NCBI GenBank assembly: GCA_018433675.1
Contig: JAHDQS010000014.1
Coordinates: 62,001 to 126,000, forward strand
Direction: 5' to 3'
Source of the DNA: Clostridia bacterium
GTDB lineage: Bacteria > Bacillota > Peptococcia > DRI-13 > SM3-B62
Length of the DNA stretch: 64,000 nt
Shown: positions 1 to 8,600 of the stretch, piece by piece
Layout of the letters: every line of letters begins with the position of its first letter
Position numbering within the stretch: position 1 is the stretch's first letter
The notes under the pieces: generated by a model
What the model was told of the DNA's origin: nothing
What the model saw: only the letters and a program-made list of their open reading frames with translations
Database searches by the model: none
Made by a program: the position numbers and the translations under genes

Positions 1-472
1 AAAACACCAACAGCACCAAACAAAAAAGGAAGAGCGCAAAATCAAAAAACGATTTCATACTATTCCTGCCCATGTTTAAACCCACACCAAGAATCAACGC
101 CACGACAGTGGGACGAACGCCAAAGAAAAACTTATCTACAGTTTCCATACCCTGTCCGGAGCTTATCAGTGCGGCAAGAAGAATCATAATGAAAACCGAG
201 GGCATACTCAGTCCCAACAATGCGGAAAATACGCCACCCAACCCCGCGACCCGGTAACCTAAATACACCGCAAACTTTATCGCTATAACTCCCGGCGCAG
301 ATTGAGTTACCACCATCATCTCAATGAATTCCTCTTCACACAACCATTTGTGGTTCTCCACTGCCTCACACTTTAATACCGGAACCATTGCCATTCCACC
401 GCCGAAAGTAGATATCGCCAGCTTCAAAAAGATAAAAAAAAGAGAAGACATTGTCTTTATTCCGTATGCCAC
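1..472 (-). CDS. chrA: Chromate transporter (CHR family), partial
   Basis: The gene runs off the left edge of the window, so about 157 N-terminal residues are visible. CHR-family membrane proteins export chromate or related oxyanions by exchange; many bacteria carry short paired CHR proteins. The diagnostic N-terminal segment is readable: a hydrophobic start, then TFGGGMAMVP, an acidic residue before the next helix, and later QSAPGVIAIK and GVRPTVVALI, all typical of a CHR domain. The GTG at 472 lies just inside an in-frame TAG; an ATG at 451 (MSSLFFIFLK) matches the usual family start and may be the true one. It is the last visible gene of the minus-strand series that begins at porC, but the 120-bp gap upstream leaves operon membership open. 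Substrate is inferred from family only. Confidence 0.8.
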   Translation of the reverse strand, partial: MAYGIKTMSSLFFIFLKLAISTFGGGMAMVPVLKCEAVENHKWLCEEEFIEMMVVTQSAPGVIAIKFAVYLGYRVAGLGGVFSALLGLSMPSVFIMILLAALISSGQGMETVDKFFFGVRPTVVALILGVGLNMGRNSMKSFFDFALFLFCLVLLVF

Positions 473-596
473 AATTATTGCCTACCTTTCAAGAATAATC
501 TACTCTCTTCTCTCATTCTCTCCACTTGCCATTATACTACCATTAGAATAAAGCCACAAGACAGGCACCATCATTATGTCTTTATCATTTTGCCCA

Positions 597-1205
597 TCAT
601 TGACCCTCAGTATAATTTTCTTGTACTCGCTCATAAGTTTCTTGATTATCAATGTCTAAGTGGATACCGTAATCATCTACTTCAATCCATTCGATTTCAT
701 CCCAGTGGTTTTGCAAAACACCCCTCGCTCCCGTATCGCCTTTTACAGTCAACAACTCAAAGAACAATTTGCTGTCGATTAAAACAGGATGTCCTCTTCT
801 TCCCTTGTACCTCGGAACAACAATACGTGCGTCTGTTTTGTTGTATCCGGCTATAACCCTATTAATCGTTTCCTCTCTAATAAATGGCATATCGCCCGTA
901 AATATCAATAAAGCACCAACATCTTTTCTCTTTTCCAAACATTCAACAGCGGTTTTCAAAGAAGTACTCATACCTTGTTGATAATCAAGGTTGTCCAATA
1001 TTGTTACTCCGCATCCACTTGTTTCCCTGCGGATCTTTTCCTTCTCGTGTCCAACAACGACGATAATCTCATCCACCTTTGATTTCCCGATGCATTCCAA
1101 AACCAGCCGGATAATTGATTTATCCCCCAGCTTCATAAGCAGTTTATTCTGTTTCATCCTACTCGAAAGCCCTGCCGCTAGGACCACAGCAACAACTCTT
1201 TTCAT
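597..1205 (-). CDS. MobA/MocA-like nucleotidyltransferase
   Basis: This 202-residue protein has the NTP-transferase signature VLAAGLSSRM..NKLL at residues 5-22, followed by GDKSII and later FTGDMPFI, the metal-binding Asp region. The family transfers CMP or GMP onto molybdopterin, or forms other nucleotide-activated small molecules. I chose the ATG at 1205 because AAGGAGG sits five bases upstream; an in-frame extension to 1244 has no such site. It lies directly downstream of yqeC, a pairing commonly seen around molybdenum hydroxylases, so a role in molybdopterin cytosine dinucleotide formation is likely. No hydroxylase structural gene lies in the window. The exact nucleotide and acceptor cannot be read from the sequence. 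Confidence 0.85.
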   Translation of the reverse strand: MKRVVAVVLAAGLSSRMKQNKLLMKLGDKSIIRLVLECIGKSKVDEIIVVVGHEKEKIRRETSGCGVTILDNLDYQQGMSTSLKTAVECLEKRKDVGALLIFTGDMPFIREETINRVIAGYNKTDARIVVPRYKGRRGHPVLIDSKLFFELLTVKGDTGARGVLQNHWDEIEWIEVDDYGIHLDIDNQETYERVQENYTEGQ

Positions 1206-1243
1206 AGTTGCCTCCTTGATATATTGACGCATAACTATCCGCA

Positions 1244-1993
1244 CTAAGAAACCACTTTTACAGGCTTCATATCCTTTCCATACCCTGAAGTTACCACAAA
1301 CGAAGATATTTCGTTCCCTCTTCTCTTTATATCCTCTATCACCTCGTCCGCAAGTTCAACATCTTCATTTGTCCCTGCAGCCAGAAGCACGATTTTCCTG
1401 CCCTGATAGTTCTTAAATATACCTCTCTCATCTACTGCCAGAACAGCCAAATCCTCCGCCTTAATCGGCTCCCCGACCTTTTTATTCAATAGACCGGCAA
1501 CTGTCTCGAGCCGATGCACGATAGAAGCATCAAAGGCCTGACCAATTGATTTCAATGCTAATACGCCAATTACCGTACGGCATTTTGACGGTATAACCGG
1601 TTCGTAATCCTTAGGAGCTTTGAGAATCTTGCGATTTGCTCCATCCCCTTCAACGATTATCCTGTTCACAAGCCCGCTGTCGTAAATTTCATCTACCCAT
1701 TCCGGGGGTATACCCCCCACCTTCTCATTTTGAAGATTCTTAAACAAACCTGCATACCCGCACTCTCGCAGGTACTTGTTTATATAACCAATTCCCTGAT
1801 CGTATTGGTCACAAATGACGGGCGCAAAATCAACTACTTCATGTAAAAACATCTTTGTGGTGGTGGTCAGGAGAAAAGGTAGCTTCCTTTCCTGCCATTC
1901 AACACCCAGTGATTTTACTAATGAGGTCTTTCCTCCTGCCCCAACACAAGTAATGATACCCCCATCTACTCCAATTGCTTCACAAAACCGCAC
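1244..1993 (-). CDS. yqeC: YqeC, selenium-dependent hydroxylase accessory protein
   Basis: The 249-residue product carries the glycine-rich VGAGGKTSLV loop near its N-terminus and a TTTTKMF segment shortly after, the typical layout of YqeC. The family is named for its co-occurrence with selenium-dependent molybdenum hydroxylases; its biochemical step is not settled. The reading frame is open to a TTG at 2032, but a CAGGAG box nine bases before the GTG at 1993 gives the start VRFCEAIG, which matches the usual family N-terminus. It overlaps nothing and is followed after about 40 bp by the MobA-like gene, supporting a joint role in Mo-cofactor maturation. Confidence 0.82.
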   Translation of the reverse strand: MRFCEAIGVDGGIITCVGAGGKTSLVKSLGVEWQERKLPFLLTTTTKMFLHEVVDFAPVICDQYDQGIGYINKYLRECGYAGLFKNLQNEKVGGIPPEWVDEIYDSGLVNRIIVEGDGANRKILKAPKDYEPVIPSKCRTVIGVLALKSIGQAFDASIVHRLETVAGLLNKKVGEPIKAEDLAVLAVDERGIFKNYQGRKIVLLAAGTNEDVELADEVIEDIKRRGNEISSFVVTSGYGKDMKPVKVVS

Positions 1994-2052
1994 AACAATC
2001 AACTCCTGAACAAAGCCCACCAATCCCACCAATCTCAGTATATCATTAATAC

Positions 2053-2604
2053 CTATTTGAATCTGTTTTCATATTCCTCCAACAGCACCTGTGCTATCAT
2101 ACGACAGGCTTTGCCTACTACATCGGGACATTTTGTGGTATGGGCTCCCTGGGCAATAAATTCCGGATAATCCTTTTCTCTATCGGTAATATCAAATGAT
2201 CTTCCGAAAACTTTACACTGAACATTTCTGCAATTTATCGAACCAAACTCATCAATGAATTTTTCTCTCAGTCTACGGGCTATCTCACAATTGTATCTAA
2301 ACTTTTCAACCGCCTCATCATGATCGCCCTGTAAATCCTGAAATGTTCTGCCAAATAAATACCCTATAATCATTACACCGCCTACATAAGCACCGCAGGC
2401 ATCCCCTTTTTGTGCTATACCCGCCGCTAATGCCGAAGAAGCCGAAAACAAGTCTTCACTGACACCTAACACTTCCACAAAAGGTCCTATCGTACATTGA
2501 GCACATCCGTAATGGGTTCTTTCATAACTATGACCCAAATCATACAGTTTTTGATAATTATCTCTTTTTAACCCCTTAAGTATATCATAATTTTTTCGAT
2601 GCAT
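2053..2604 (-). CDS. C_GCAxxG_C_C family redox protein
   Basis: The 183-residue protein has the family hallmark HYGCAQC near residue 33, then GDACGAYVGG, CRNVQC and a final CPDVVGKAC, giving the spaced cysteines for which the family is named. Members are small, probably metal- or disulfide-active proteins of anaerobes, often beside oxidoreductases; no reaction is firmly assigned. The ATG at 2604 starts MHRKNYD, with no strong Shine-Dalgarno in front. It sits 60 bp downstream of crt in the same direction and before yqeC, so it is probably cotranscribed with the crotonyl-CoA genes. A redox-partner or metal-handling role is inference. Confidence 0.8.
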   Translation of the reverse strand: MHRKNYDILKGLKRDNYQKLYDLGHSYERTHYGCAQCTIGPFVEVLGVSEDLFSASSALAAGIAQKGDACGAYVGGVMIIGYLFGRTFQDLQGDHDEAVEKFRYNCEIARRLREKFIDEFGSINCRNVQCKVFGRSFDITDREKDYPEFIAQGAHTTKCPDVVGKACRMIAQVLLEEYENRFK

Positions 2605-2663
2605 GAACTTACGCCTCCACTATCATATTGTCAAAAAAGCCGACTCTATGATACTTTATCAAT

Positions 2664-3434
2664 TCAAATTCCTTTAAACTGTGCCTTTCTCTTCTCCAAA
2701 AAAGCCTGCATCCCCTCTTTTTGGTCTTCTGAAGCAAAACATAGCCCCAATAAACTTGCTTCGCTGGCAATAGCAGCATTCTTTTCAACTTCCAAGCCAT
2801 ATTGGACAACAGATTTAATATAGCGTATTGCCAAGGGACCTTTTTTTAGAATCTCTTTTGCCAGTTCCTTTGCAGAATCTAAAACATCACCCTCCACAAC
2901 TTTTTCAACTAATCCGATACGCTCGGCTTCTTCAGCATTGATCGGTCTCCCACTCATCAGAAGTTCAAGGGCTTTACCTTTACCAACAAGACGTGGAAGC
3001 CTTTGAGTTCCTCCAAACCCGGGAATTATTCCTAAAGATACCTCAGGCATGCCAAACTTCGCTTTTACTGAGGCCAGTCTGATATCACACGCCATTGCCA
3101 TTTCACAGCCGCCGCCAAGGGCATAGCCATTCACTGCCGCGATAACAGGCTGTGGCAGCTTCTCAAACTTAGCATATACCTCCTGTCCCCTGCACCCAAA
3201 TTGATAACCTTCGCTACTATTCATCGACTGCATGGCAGCAATGTCTCCCCCCGCTACAAAAGCCTTTCCTTTCCCTGTAACGATAACGACCCTGGTTTCT
3301 TCTTGAACCTTTATTTCGTCAAGCAAGGCAGACAGTTCATCAAGCAACTGAGAATCTATAGAATTAAGGGTTTCCGGTCTGTTAATAGTAATTATACCTA
3401 TACCTTCCTCTTTAGTGTACTCAATCAACCCCAT
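2664..3434 (-). CDS. crt: Enoyl-CoA hydratase / crotonase
   Basis: Crotonase-fold enzyme of 256 residues that hydrates crotonyl-CoA to 3-hydroxybutyryl-CoA. The oxyanion-hole segment GKAFVAGGDI lies at 56-65. The two catalytic glutamates are present as E111 (in GGGCE) and E131 (in GMPE), 20 residues apart as in rat enoyl-CoA hydratase (E144/E164). GFGGTQRLPR follows. The start is the ATG at 3434 (MGLIEYT), preceded by GGAAGGGTGAG; the upstream in-frame extension to 3464 lacks support. It is the downstream partner of hbd, thlA and abfD and would take the crotonyl-CoA made by AbfD. A strong hairpin lies in the gap to hbd. Confidence 0.93.
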   Translation of the reverse strand: MGLIEYTKEEGIGIITINRPETLNSIDSQLLDELSALLDEIKVQEETRVVIVTGKGKAFVAGGDIAAMQSMNSSEGYQFGCRGQEVYAKFEKLPQPVIAAVNGYALGGGCEMAMACDIRLASVKAKFGMPEVSLGIIPGFGGTQRLPRLVGKGKALELLMSGRPINAEEAERIGLVEKVVEGDVLDSAKELAKEILKKGPLAIRYIKSVVQYGLEVEKNAAIASEASLLGLCFASEDQKEGMQAFLEKRKAQFKGI

Positions 3435-3480
3435 TTTTCTCACCCTTCCAAAATGTTTTCTCAATCTATTTGACTAAAGC

Positions 3481-3523
3481 CGGCGTAATATTACCACATA
3501 ATTAAGATGGTAGTATTACGCCG
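3481..3523. repeat. Intercistronic hairpin between hbd and crt
   Basis: The arm CGGCGTAATATTACCA pairs with TGGTAGTATTACGCCG (one mismatch in 16) around an 11-base loop. There is no T-run after it on either strand, so it does not look like an intrinsic terminator. In the minus-strand transcript it sits in the hbd-crt gap and could act as an RNA stabilizer, a processing site or a partial attenuator separating crt expression from the upstream genes. Confidence 0.75.
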
Positions 3524-3561
3524 ACTGATACCGTTGCTACTGGTTAAAATGTTTAATAACT

Positions 3562-4398
3562 CTAATACCTGAAAAATCCTCTTTTTGTTTTCCTTCCAAG
3601 ATAACCTGCTCTAACCATTTTTGTCATCAGAGGGCATGGCCTGTACTTACTATCGCCATATTCTCTGTACAGTACTTCCATCACCGCTAGACAAACATCA
3701 ACCCCGATCATATCCGCAAGCGCCAAAGGCCCAATGGGATGGCTTGCCCCAAGCTTCATCGCAGTATCGATATCTTCCGGGCCAACCACACCTTCCATCA
3801 AAAGGAAGGCTGCCTCATTGATCATCGGAACCAGCATTCTGTTTACAGCAAACCCCGGTGCTTCTTCAACCTTTATCGGGGTTTTTCCCAGCTTCTCGGT
3901 AAGGGCATAGGATGCATTGTACGTCTCATCCGAAGTACGGGCTCCCTTGATGACTTCCACAAGCTTCATGATAGGAACCGGATTGAAAAAGTGCATCCCA
4001 ATGACCTTCTCCGGTCTATTTGTAACAGCCGCCATCCCGGTTATACTGAGGCTCGATGTGTTTGAAATAAAAATAGCTTCAGGCTTCATAATTTTATCTA
4101 GCTCTTTGAATAATTTCTTTTTTACTTCCATGTCTTCAATCGTTGTTTCAATAACAAAATCTGCCTCTTTGCCATCTGCATAATCCGTCGTTCCTTGGAT
4201 TCTTTTTAAGACAGATTCGGCCTCTTCTTGTGTCATCTTACCTTTTTCCACAAGGCGAGCAAGGTTTTTTCCCACCGCATCCCGACCTTTATTCGCAGAA
4301 CTGCCAGAACGAAATACCACTTCATATCCGGACTGGGCTGCTACCTGGGCTATTCCTGTCCCCATTGTTCCAGCCCCAACAACCATCACCTTTTTCAT
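3562..4398 (-). CDS. hbd: 3-hydroxybutyryl-CoA dehydrogenase
   Basis: The 278-residue protein has the Rossmann GAGTMGTG motif at residues 8-15, SNTSSLSIT near 112-120, the catalytic His at about 136 in GMHFFNPVP and the C-terminal helical domain GPLALADMIG. It oxidizes 3-hydroxybutyryl-CoA to acetoacetyl-CoA, or works in reverse in butyrate synthesis. At the end of the second beta strand, where NAD-dependent members usually have VVLRD, this one reads VVFRSGSS. The acidic ribose-binding residue is replaced by serine, which may shift preference towards NADP(H). The gene is followed by crt and preceded by thlA with a 20-bp gap, so the three form one pathway block. Confidence 0.93.
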   Translation of the reverse strand: MKKVMVVGAGTMGTGIAQVAAQSGYEVVFRSGSSANKGRDAVGKNLARLVEKGKMTQEEAESVLKRIQGTTDYADGKEADFVIETTIEDMEVKKKLFKELDKIMKPEAIFISNTSSLSITGMAAVTNRPEKVIGMHFFNPVPIMKLVEVIKGARTSDETYNASYALTEKLGKTPIKVEEAPGFAVNRMLVPMINEAAFLLMEGVVGPEDIDTAMKLGASHPIGPLALADMIGVDVCLAVMEVLYREYGDSKYRPCPLMTKMVRAGYLGRKTKRGFFRY

Positions 4399-4418
4399 TC
4401 AGTATTCCTCCTCCAAGT

Positions 4419-5618
4419 CTATCTCTTCCATAACGAGGCCATAGCAGGTCCTCCACCAACACATAATGAAGCACCTCCTAAACTCAGACCAAGTCTTTCC
4501 ATTTCATAATATAAAGTAACTATAATCCTTAATCCTGTGCACCCCACGGGGTGCCCCAATGCTATCCCTGAACCGTTGTGATTAATCTTTTCCATGTCTA
4601 TTTCATAACCGTAATCCTCTTTCAACTTTCGACCTACCCCTAACCATTGAGCAGCAAAAGCTTCATTTATTTCCCAGTATTCTACATCTTCATACTTTAT
4701 ACCAGCCCTATCCAAACACTTGGGAATCGCCTCGGCCGGTCCCAGTCCCATATACTTTGGATCTACACCTGCAGTACAAATCTCAATTAACCTCATAAGA
4801 GGTTTTATCCCCAGCTCTTTTGCCTTGTCCGCAGACATTACAACAACTGCGGCTGCACCGTCGTTTATACCTGAAGCGTTGGCAGCTGTTACTACACCAT
4901 CCTTTTTAAAAGCAGAACGCAGCTTACTCATGGATTCCTTGTCCGCTCCCCTTATCGGGTGTTCGTCAGTATCAAAAATAACTGTTTCCTTTCTTGATGC
5001 TATTTCGACAGGCACAATCTCCCTTTTAAATCTACCCTCATCAATGGCTTGCACCGCTCTGTTGTGACTTATCAAGGCCAGTGCGTCACACTCTTCCCTC
5101 GTTATGGAATACTTTTCAGCGACGTTCTCAGCCGTCAACCCCATATGTCCCGGTACTAACTCATCATTAAGGCCATCATGTATCATGGAGTCCTCTATCG
5201 TACCCTGATTCATTCTGTAACCCATACGGCCATTCGGCAAAAGATAGGGCGCATTAGTCATGCTCTCCACACCAATTACCAGACCAATATCGGTTTTCCC
5301 CAGCATAATATTTTGGCAAGCGATTTCCAAAGCCCTCATACCAGACGCGCAATTCTGGTTCACGCTGACCGCACCACTCCTATGGGGCAACCCAATCCTC
5401 ATCCCCACCTGTCTTGCAGGAAGCGAACCTTGCATAGCGGTATACAACTGTCCCATCACAACTTCATCAACCATATCCGGCGTAATCCCGGCTCTGTTTA
5501 TTGCTTCCTTACCGGCAGTGATAGCCAATTCACGTGCTTGCACATTTTTTAAACCACCCATGAATTTTCCAATGGCAGTACGACACGCTCCCACCAGAAC
5601 TACTTCATTATTGCTCAC
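4419..5618 (-). CDS. thlA: Acetyl-CoA C-acetyltransferase (thiolase)
   Basis: Thiolase of 399 residues that cleaves acetoacetyl-CoA with CoA to two acetyl-CoA, or condenses them. The nucleophilic cysteine is C90 in NQNCASGMRAL. NEAFAAQ, the GHPVGCTG histidine loop and the C-terminal CVGGGPAMA, with the second catalytic cysteine, are all present. The start is the GTG at 5618, with a GGGGGG purine run six bases upstream; the open frame up to 5648 would overlap the preceding small gene. Its position between abfD and hbd/crt completes the chain from 4-hydroxybutyryl-CoA to acetyl-CoA. Confidence 0.93.
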   Translation of the reverse strand: MSNNEVVLVGACRTAIGKFMGGLKNVQARELAITAGKEAINRAGITPDMVDEVVMGQLYTAMQGSLPARQVGMRIGLPHRSGAVSVNQNCASGMRALEIACQNIMLGKTDIGLVIGVESMTNAPYLLPNGRMGYRMNQGTIEDSMIHDGLNDELVPGHMGLTAENVAEKYSITREECDALALISHNRAVQAIDEGRFKREIVPVEIASRKETVIFDTDEHPIRGADKESMSKLRSAFKKDGVVTAANASGINDGAAAVVVMSADKAKELGIKPLMRLIEICTAGVDPKYMGLGPAEAIPKCLDRAGIKYEDVEYWEINEAFAAQWLGVGRKLKEDYGYEIDMEKINHNGSGIALGHPVGCTGLRIIVTLYYEMERLGLSLGGASLCVGGGPAMASLWKR

Positions 5619-5644
5619 TTCTATCCCCCCTGTTTTTCTCATAA

Positions 5645-5941
5645 TCACGCTTTTGAATCGTGCTTTTGTAGTTTTTCCGCAACAACCTCTGCTATTTTCG
5701 CAGCCTCACAAGGCATACGATCAACAGTTTTTCCGGCAATTACAACTAAAGGTCCTATGAATTTAGGTCGTGTAGCACAATCTACAGGACACCCGCTTAC
5801 AATAAGCAAAACATCAATATCCGGAACTTCTGCCGAAAGAAACAGGCTATCAGGCAGAAGTTTCTTAACCTTTTTTACCAACTTCGGCCCATTTATCTGT
5901 GGATTACAATTACCACAATATTTCACACCTATCTTCAACAT
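5645..5941 (-). CDS. Small cysteine-rich protein between abfD and thlA
   Basis: A 98-residue protein I do not recognise by name. It starts MLKIGVKYCGNCNPQ, and a second cysteine group occurs as SGCPVDCATRP near residue 50; another single Cys follows in MPCEAAKIAE. The CGNC plus CPVDC arrangement could bind one metal ion or an Fe-S cluster. The ATG overlaps no other gene and lies two bases after the abfD stop, so it is translated from the same mRNA as abfD and thlA. Such tight placement suggests an accessory role for the radical dehydratase or the ferredoxin-linked enzymes, but this is inference. Length, start and frame are well supported; function is unknown. Confidence 0.8.
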   Translation of the reverse strand: MLKIGVKYCGNCNPQINGPKLVKKVKKLLPDSLFLSAEVPDIDVLLIVSGCPVDCATRPKFIGPLVVIAGKTVDRMPCEAAKIAEVVAEKLQKHDSKA

Positions 5942-5943
5942 TT

Positions 5944-7377
5944 TTAATCACTGATATCAACCAGTTTTTTCGCTAATTCCTTTTTATGTTCCAAATTCGC
6001 CTGTCTTGCCAGCATTACCCGCTGGGCCTGCGGAGAACCTGCCCCATGCATACTCTCAACCAGCGCCGTACCACCGGTCATATTTTCAATGAGCCGCAGT
6101 ATTTTAAACCGGTTTTCTACAGGGACCGAAGCCACACCCATCATGTACTTCTGGACATATTTCCCTAACTCAGGATGTTTGAGGTCTACTTCTGAAGGCA
6201 AGGTAGCCATGATGCCACCGGCTATATCGTGAGAGATCCTACAAATCTCATAGATGTAGCGTGTTATATTTTGCTTAACCACATTGGCCAGCAAAGGGTC
6301 AACATAGCACGCACCTGAAGGCAACTTCCTTCCTTCTCCCGAACAAGCCAATGAACAACAATACATCGTCTCACTCAAATGAATCATTTCAACAATCTTA
6401 TCCTTGATATGATTGGCTTTCGCCGTTCCATTATACTCGGCGATTAAAGCGCAGGCACCGATGATAATATCCGTTAAACCGATTTTGCACGCACCATAGT
6501 TTTGACGGTGAAAGGAGGCAAATCTTTCTACCAGAGTACCGGCAAATTCATATTCACCACACATGAACACCTTATCCCAAGGAACAAACACATCTTCTAA
6601 AATAGTTAGGGTCTCTCCACCCACAACTCCAAATTTGAAATTGCCCTGGTCAATTTCATTGTATTTTCTGCCGTCATTAGTCTGACGTCCAAAAATATGA
6701 AGGACTCCCGGCGCATCCACCGGAATCACGCAACACACGGCATAATCCGCGTCTTCTTCCTTCAATGCCGTGGTTGGCATGATAAGCATTTCATGAGAGT
6801 TTGCCATACCGGTCATATGCGCTTTCGCACCCCTAACGACGATCCCTTCCTCATTCTTACTTACAAAATGCACATACATATCCGGATCCGCTTGTTGACT
6901 TGGCTTTAATCCTCTATCCCCTTTAGGATCCGTCATCGCACCGGTAATCATGGTATCCCTTTTCTCAACGTCCTTTAAATACTCCACAAATCTGCTATGA
7001 TAACTTGTCCCAAGTTTTTGGTCCATGTCATAAGTGGTTGAGTATACAGCATTTAGGGCGTCAAATCCTACGCATCTTTGGAAACAGGAACCGGTCCGCT
7101 GTCCAATCATACGCAGCATCTTTACTTTTTTGACCAGATCTTCAGGAGTCTGGTGTATATAAGTAAATCTATTGATTTTTTCTCCTGTCAGATGAGAGAC
7201 CGCAGTACCGAGATCCTCAAAAGCCGGATCGAAGGCAATATCGTACGTTGCCGCCGCTGAATTGATATGGGGCTGGATGAGAGGATGCCCTACCACAGAC
7301 TCAATTTTTTTGCCCTCGTAGTAAACAACCGGCTTAAGTTTCTTTAAGCTTTCAATGTATTCCTGTCCTGTAAGCAT
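5944..7377 (-). CDS. abfD: 4-hydroxybutyryl-CoA dehydratase / vinylacetyl-CoA isomerase
   Basis: The 477-residue flavin and [4Fe-4S] enzyme dehydrates 4-hydroxybutyryl-CoA to crotonyl-CoA by a ketyl-radical mechanism and isomerizes vinylacetyl-CoA. The four ligands of the Clostridium aminobutyricum cluster (C99, C103, H292, C299) are matched here by C98 and C102 (GSCFQRCVG) and by H290 and C297 (FHRQNYGACKIG). This separates it from ordinary 4-hydroxyphenylacetate hydroxylases of the same superfamily. The start is the ATG at 7377 after GGAGGAAGATTA. Upstream lies porA, downstream the Cys protein and thlA-hbd-crt, so the product enters the crotonyl-CoA branch. No 4-hydroxybutyrate CoA-transferase or dehydrogenase is in view. 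Confidence 0.92.
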   Translation of the reverse strand: MLTGQEYIESLKKLKPVVYYEGKKIESVVGHPLIQPHINSAAATYDIAFDPAFEDLGTAVSHLTGEKINRFTYIHQTPEDLVKKVKMLRMIGQRTGSCFQRCVGFDALNAVYSTTYDMDQKLGTSYHSRFVEYLKDVEKRDTMITGAMTDPKGDRGLKPSQQADPDMYVHFVSKNEEGIVVRGAKAHMTGMANSHEMLIMPTTALKEEDADYAVCCVIPVDAPGVLHIFGRQTNDGRKYNEIDQGNFKFGVVGGETLTILEDVFVPWDKVFMCGEYEFAGTLVERFASFHRQNYGACKIGLTDIIIGACALIAEYNGTAKANHIKDKIVEMIHLSETMYCCSLACSGEGRKLPSGACYVDPLLANVVKQNITRYIYEICRISHDIAGGIMATLPSEVDLKHPELGKYVQKYMMGVASVPVENRFKILRLIENMTGGTALVESMHGAGSPQAQRVMLARQANLEHKKELAKKLVDISD

Positions 7378-7416
7378 TAATCTTCCTCCTCTTTTTAGCT
7401 CAAACATCGAGCTGCC

Positions 7417-8598
7417 CTATTCTAAATATTGGCGTTTAAGAGCGATATACTCGGTGTCAGGTGTTTCCCCGGTTGCTATAGCTTTTTGGCTTTTTTCGAT
7501 GATTTCTCTGATTAAAGTCATGCTCATATCTCTCCCCCCCATGCCCGCAATACAGCCTAAAACCGGAGGTGCTTGTTTACTTGCAAAAGCCGCCTTCACA
7601 TCTGTTGCCAAAGGACCGCCCTGTCCCACGGAGAGACTCTTATCTAAAACTGCCACCATTTTTGCTCCCTTAACTGCAGATAATATTTCTTCCCCGGGAA
7701 ATGGCCTATAGCTTCTAACCTTCAACACGCCAACCTTAATATTCTCTTTTCTGAGCTTATCAACAGCATCTTTCAGTGTTCCAATTACCGAGCCCATAGC
7801 TACCATGATGATTTCCGCGTCATCGCAGCGATACGTGTCAATCAATCCTCCGAAATAATCACCAAATTTAGCTTCGTATTCTCTGGCTATCTTCTTGATC
7901 TTTTCTTTGGCCCTATCCTGAGCAAAATGCATCATCAGCCTGAACTCAGGAACCTCATCATCCGCATAAGCCCCATACGTTAAGGGGTTTTTCGTATCCA
8001 AGCGATATTTCGGTACAAAAGGTGGTAAGAACTCATCAACCTTCTCTTGGTCCTCAAGCTTCACTGGTTCAAAGGAATGCGTCAGTATCCAACCATCCAT
8101 GCAAACCATGACCGGTAGTAAAATATCGTGATCCTCTGCCAATTTAAAAGCTTGAACATGAGTTGCATAGGCCTCTTGGCTGCTCTCTACATGCAATTGA
8201 ATAAGCCCAGTATCCCTTAAAGCCATTGTATCCTGATGATCAGGCTGAATCGTAATGGGAGCAGACACAGTCCTGTTTACACCTGTCAAAACAACAGGCA
8301 GCCGTGTTCCTGCCATAGCATAAAGAACCTCGGACATAAGCAGCAAACCCTGAGAAGAGGAAGCAGTATATGAACGTACTCCGGTGGCACTTGAACCATA
8401 AACAGCTGAAGCAGCAGAAAACTCAGCATCAACCCTAACGTATTTTGTATCCATTTCATTATCAGCCACAAACTGTGATAAAAACTCAACAATATGCGTC
8501 TGAGGACTGATAGGATAAGCCGCAATAACTCCCGGCCGGCAAACCTTAACTGCTTGGGCGACAGCCATTGAACCCTCAATAACAGATATCGTACTCAT
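7417..8598 (-). CDS. porA: 2-oxoacid:ferredoxin oxidoreductase alpha subunit (pyruvate type)
   Basis: A 393-residue alpha subunit of the four-subunit pyruvate/2-oxoacid:ferredoxin oxidoreductase, which decarboxylates a 2-oxoacid to acyl-CoA and reduces ferredoxin. The pyrimidine-binding half shows AAYPISPQT at about 25-33, VDAEFSAASAVYGSSATG, and the C-terminal half has the GSVIGTLKDAVDKLR and RPFPGEE segments typical of PorA. The start is the ATG at 8598 with GGAGGAGAGG upstream; the extension to 8643 runs into porD. It is the fourth subunit gene in the transcribed order C-B-D-A and is followed by abfD. Pyruvate is the likely substrate by overall resemblance, but branched-chain or other 2-oxoacids cannot be excluded. 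Confidence 0.9.
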   Translation of the reverse strand: MSTISVIEGSMAVAQAVKVCRPGVIAAYPISPQTHIVEFLSQFVADNEMDTKYVRVDAEFSAASAVYGSSATGVRSYTASSSQGLLLMSEVLYAMAGTRLPVVLTGVNRTVSAPITIQPDHQDTMALRDTGLIQLHVESSQEAYATHVQAFKLAEDHDILLPVMVCMDGWILTHSFEPVKLEDQEKVDEFLPPFVPKYRLDTKNPLTYGAYADDEVPEFRLMMHFAQDRAKEKIKKIAREYEAKFGDYFGGLIDTYRCDDAEIIMVAMGSVIGTLKDAVDKLRKENIKVGVLKVRSYRPFPGEEILSAVKGAKMVAVLDKSLSVGQGGPLATDVKAAFASKQAPPVLGCIAGMGGRDMSMTLIREIIEKSQKAIATGETPDTEYIALKRQYLE

Positions 8599-8600
8599 GT

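Noticed and set aside
1-551. Plus-strand frames at 72-257 and 324-551
   Set aside because: They are shadows of the minus-strand chromate transporter, whose CHR motifs are readable.
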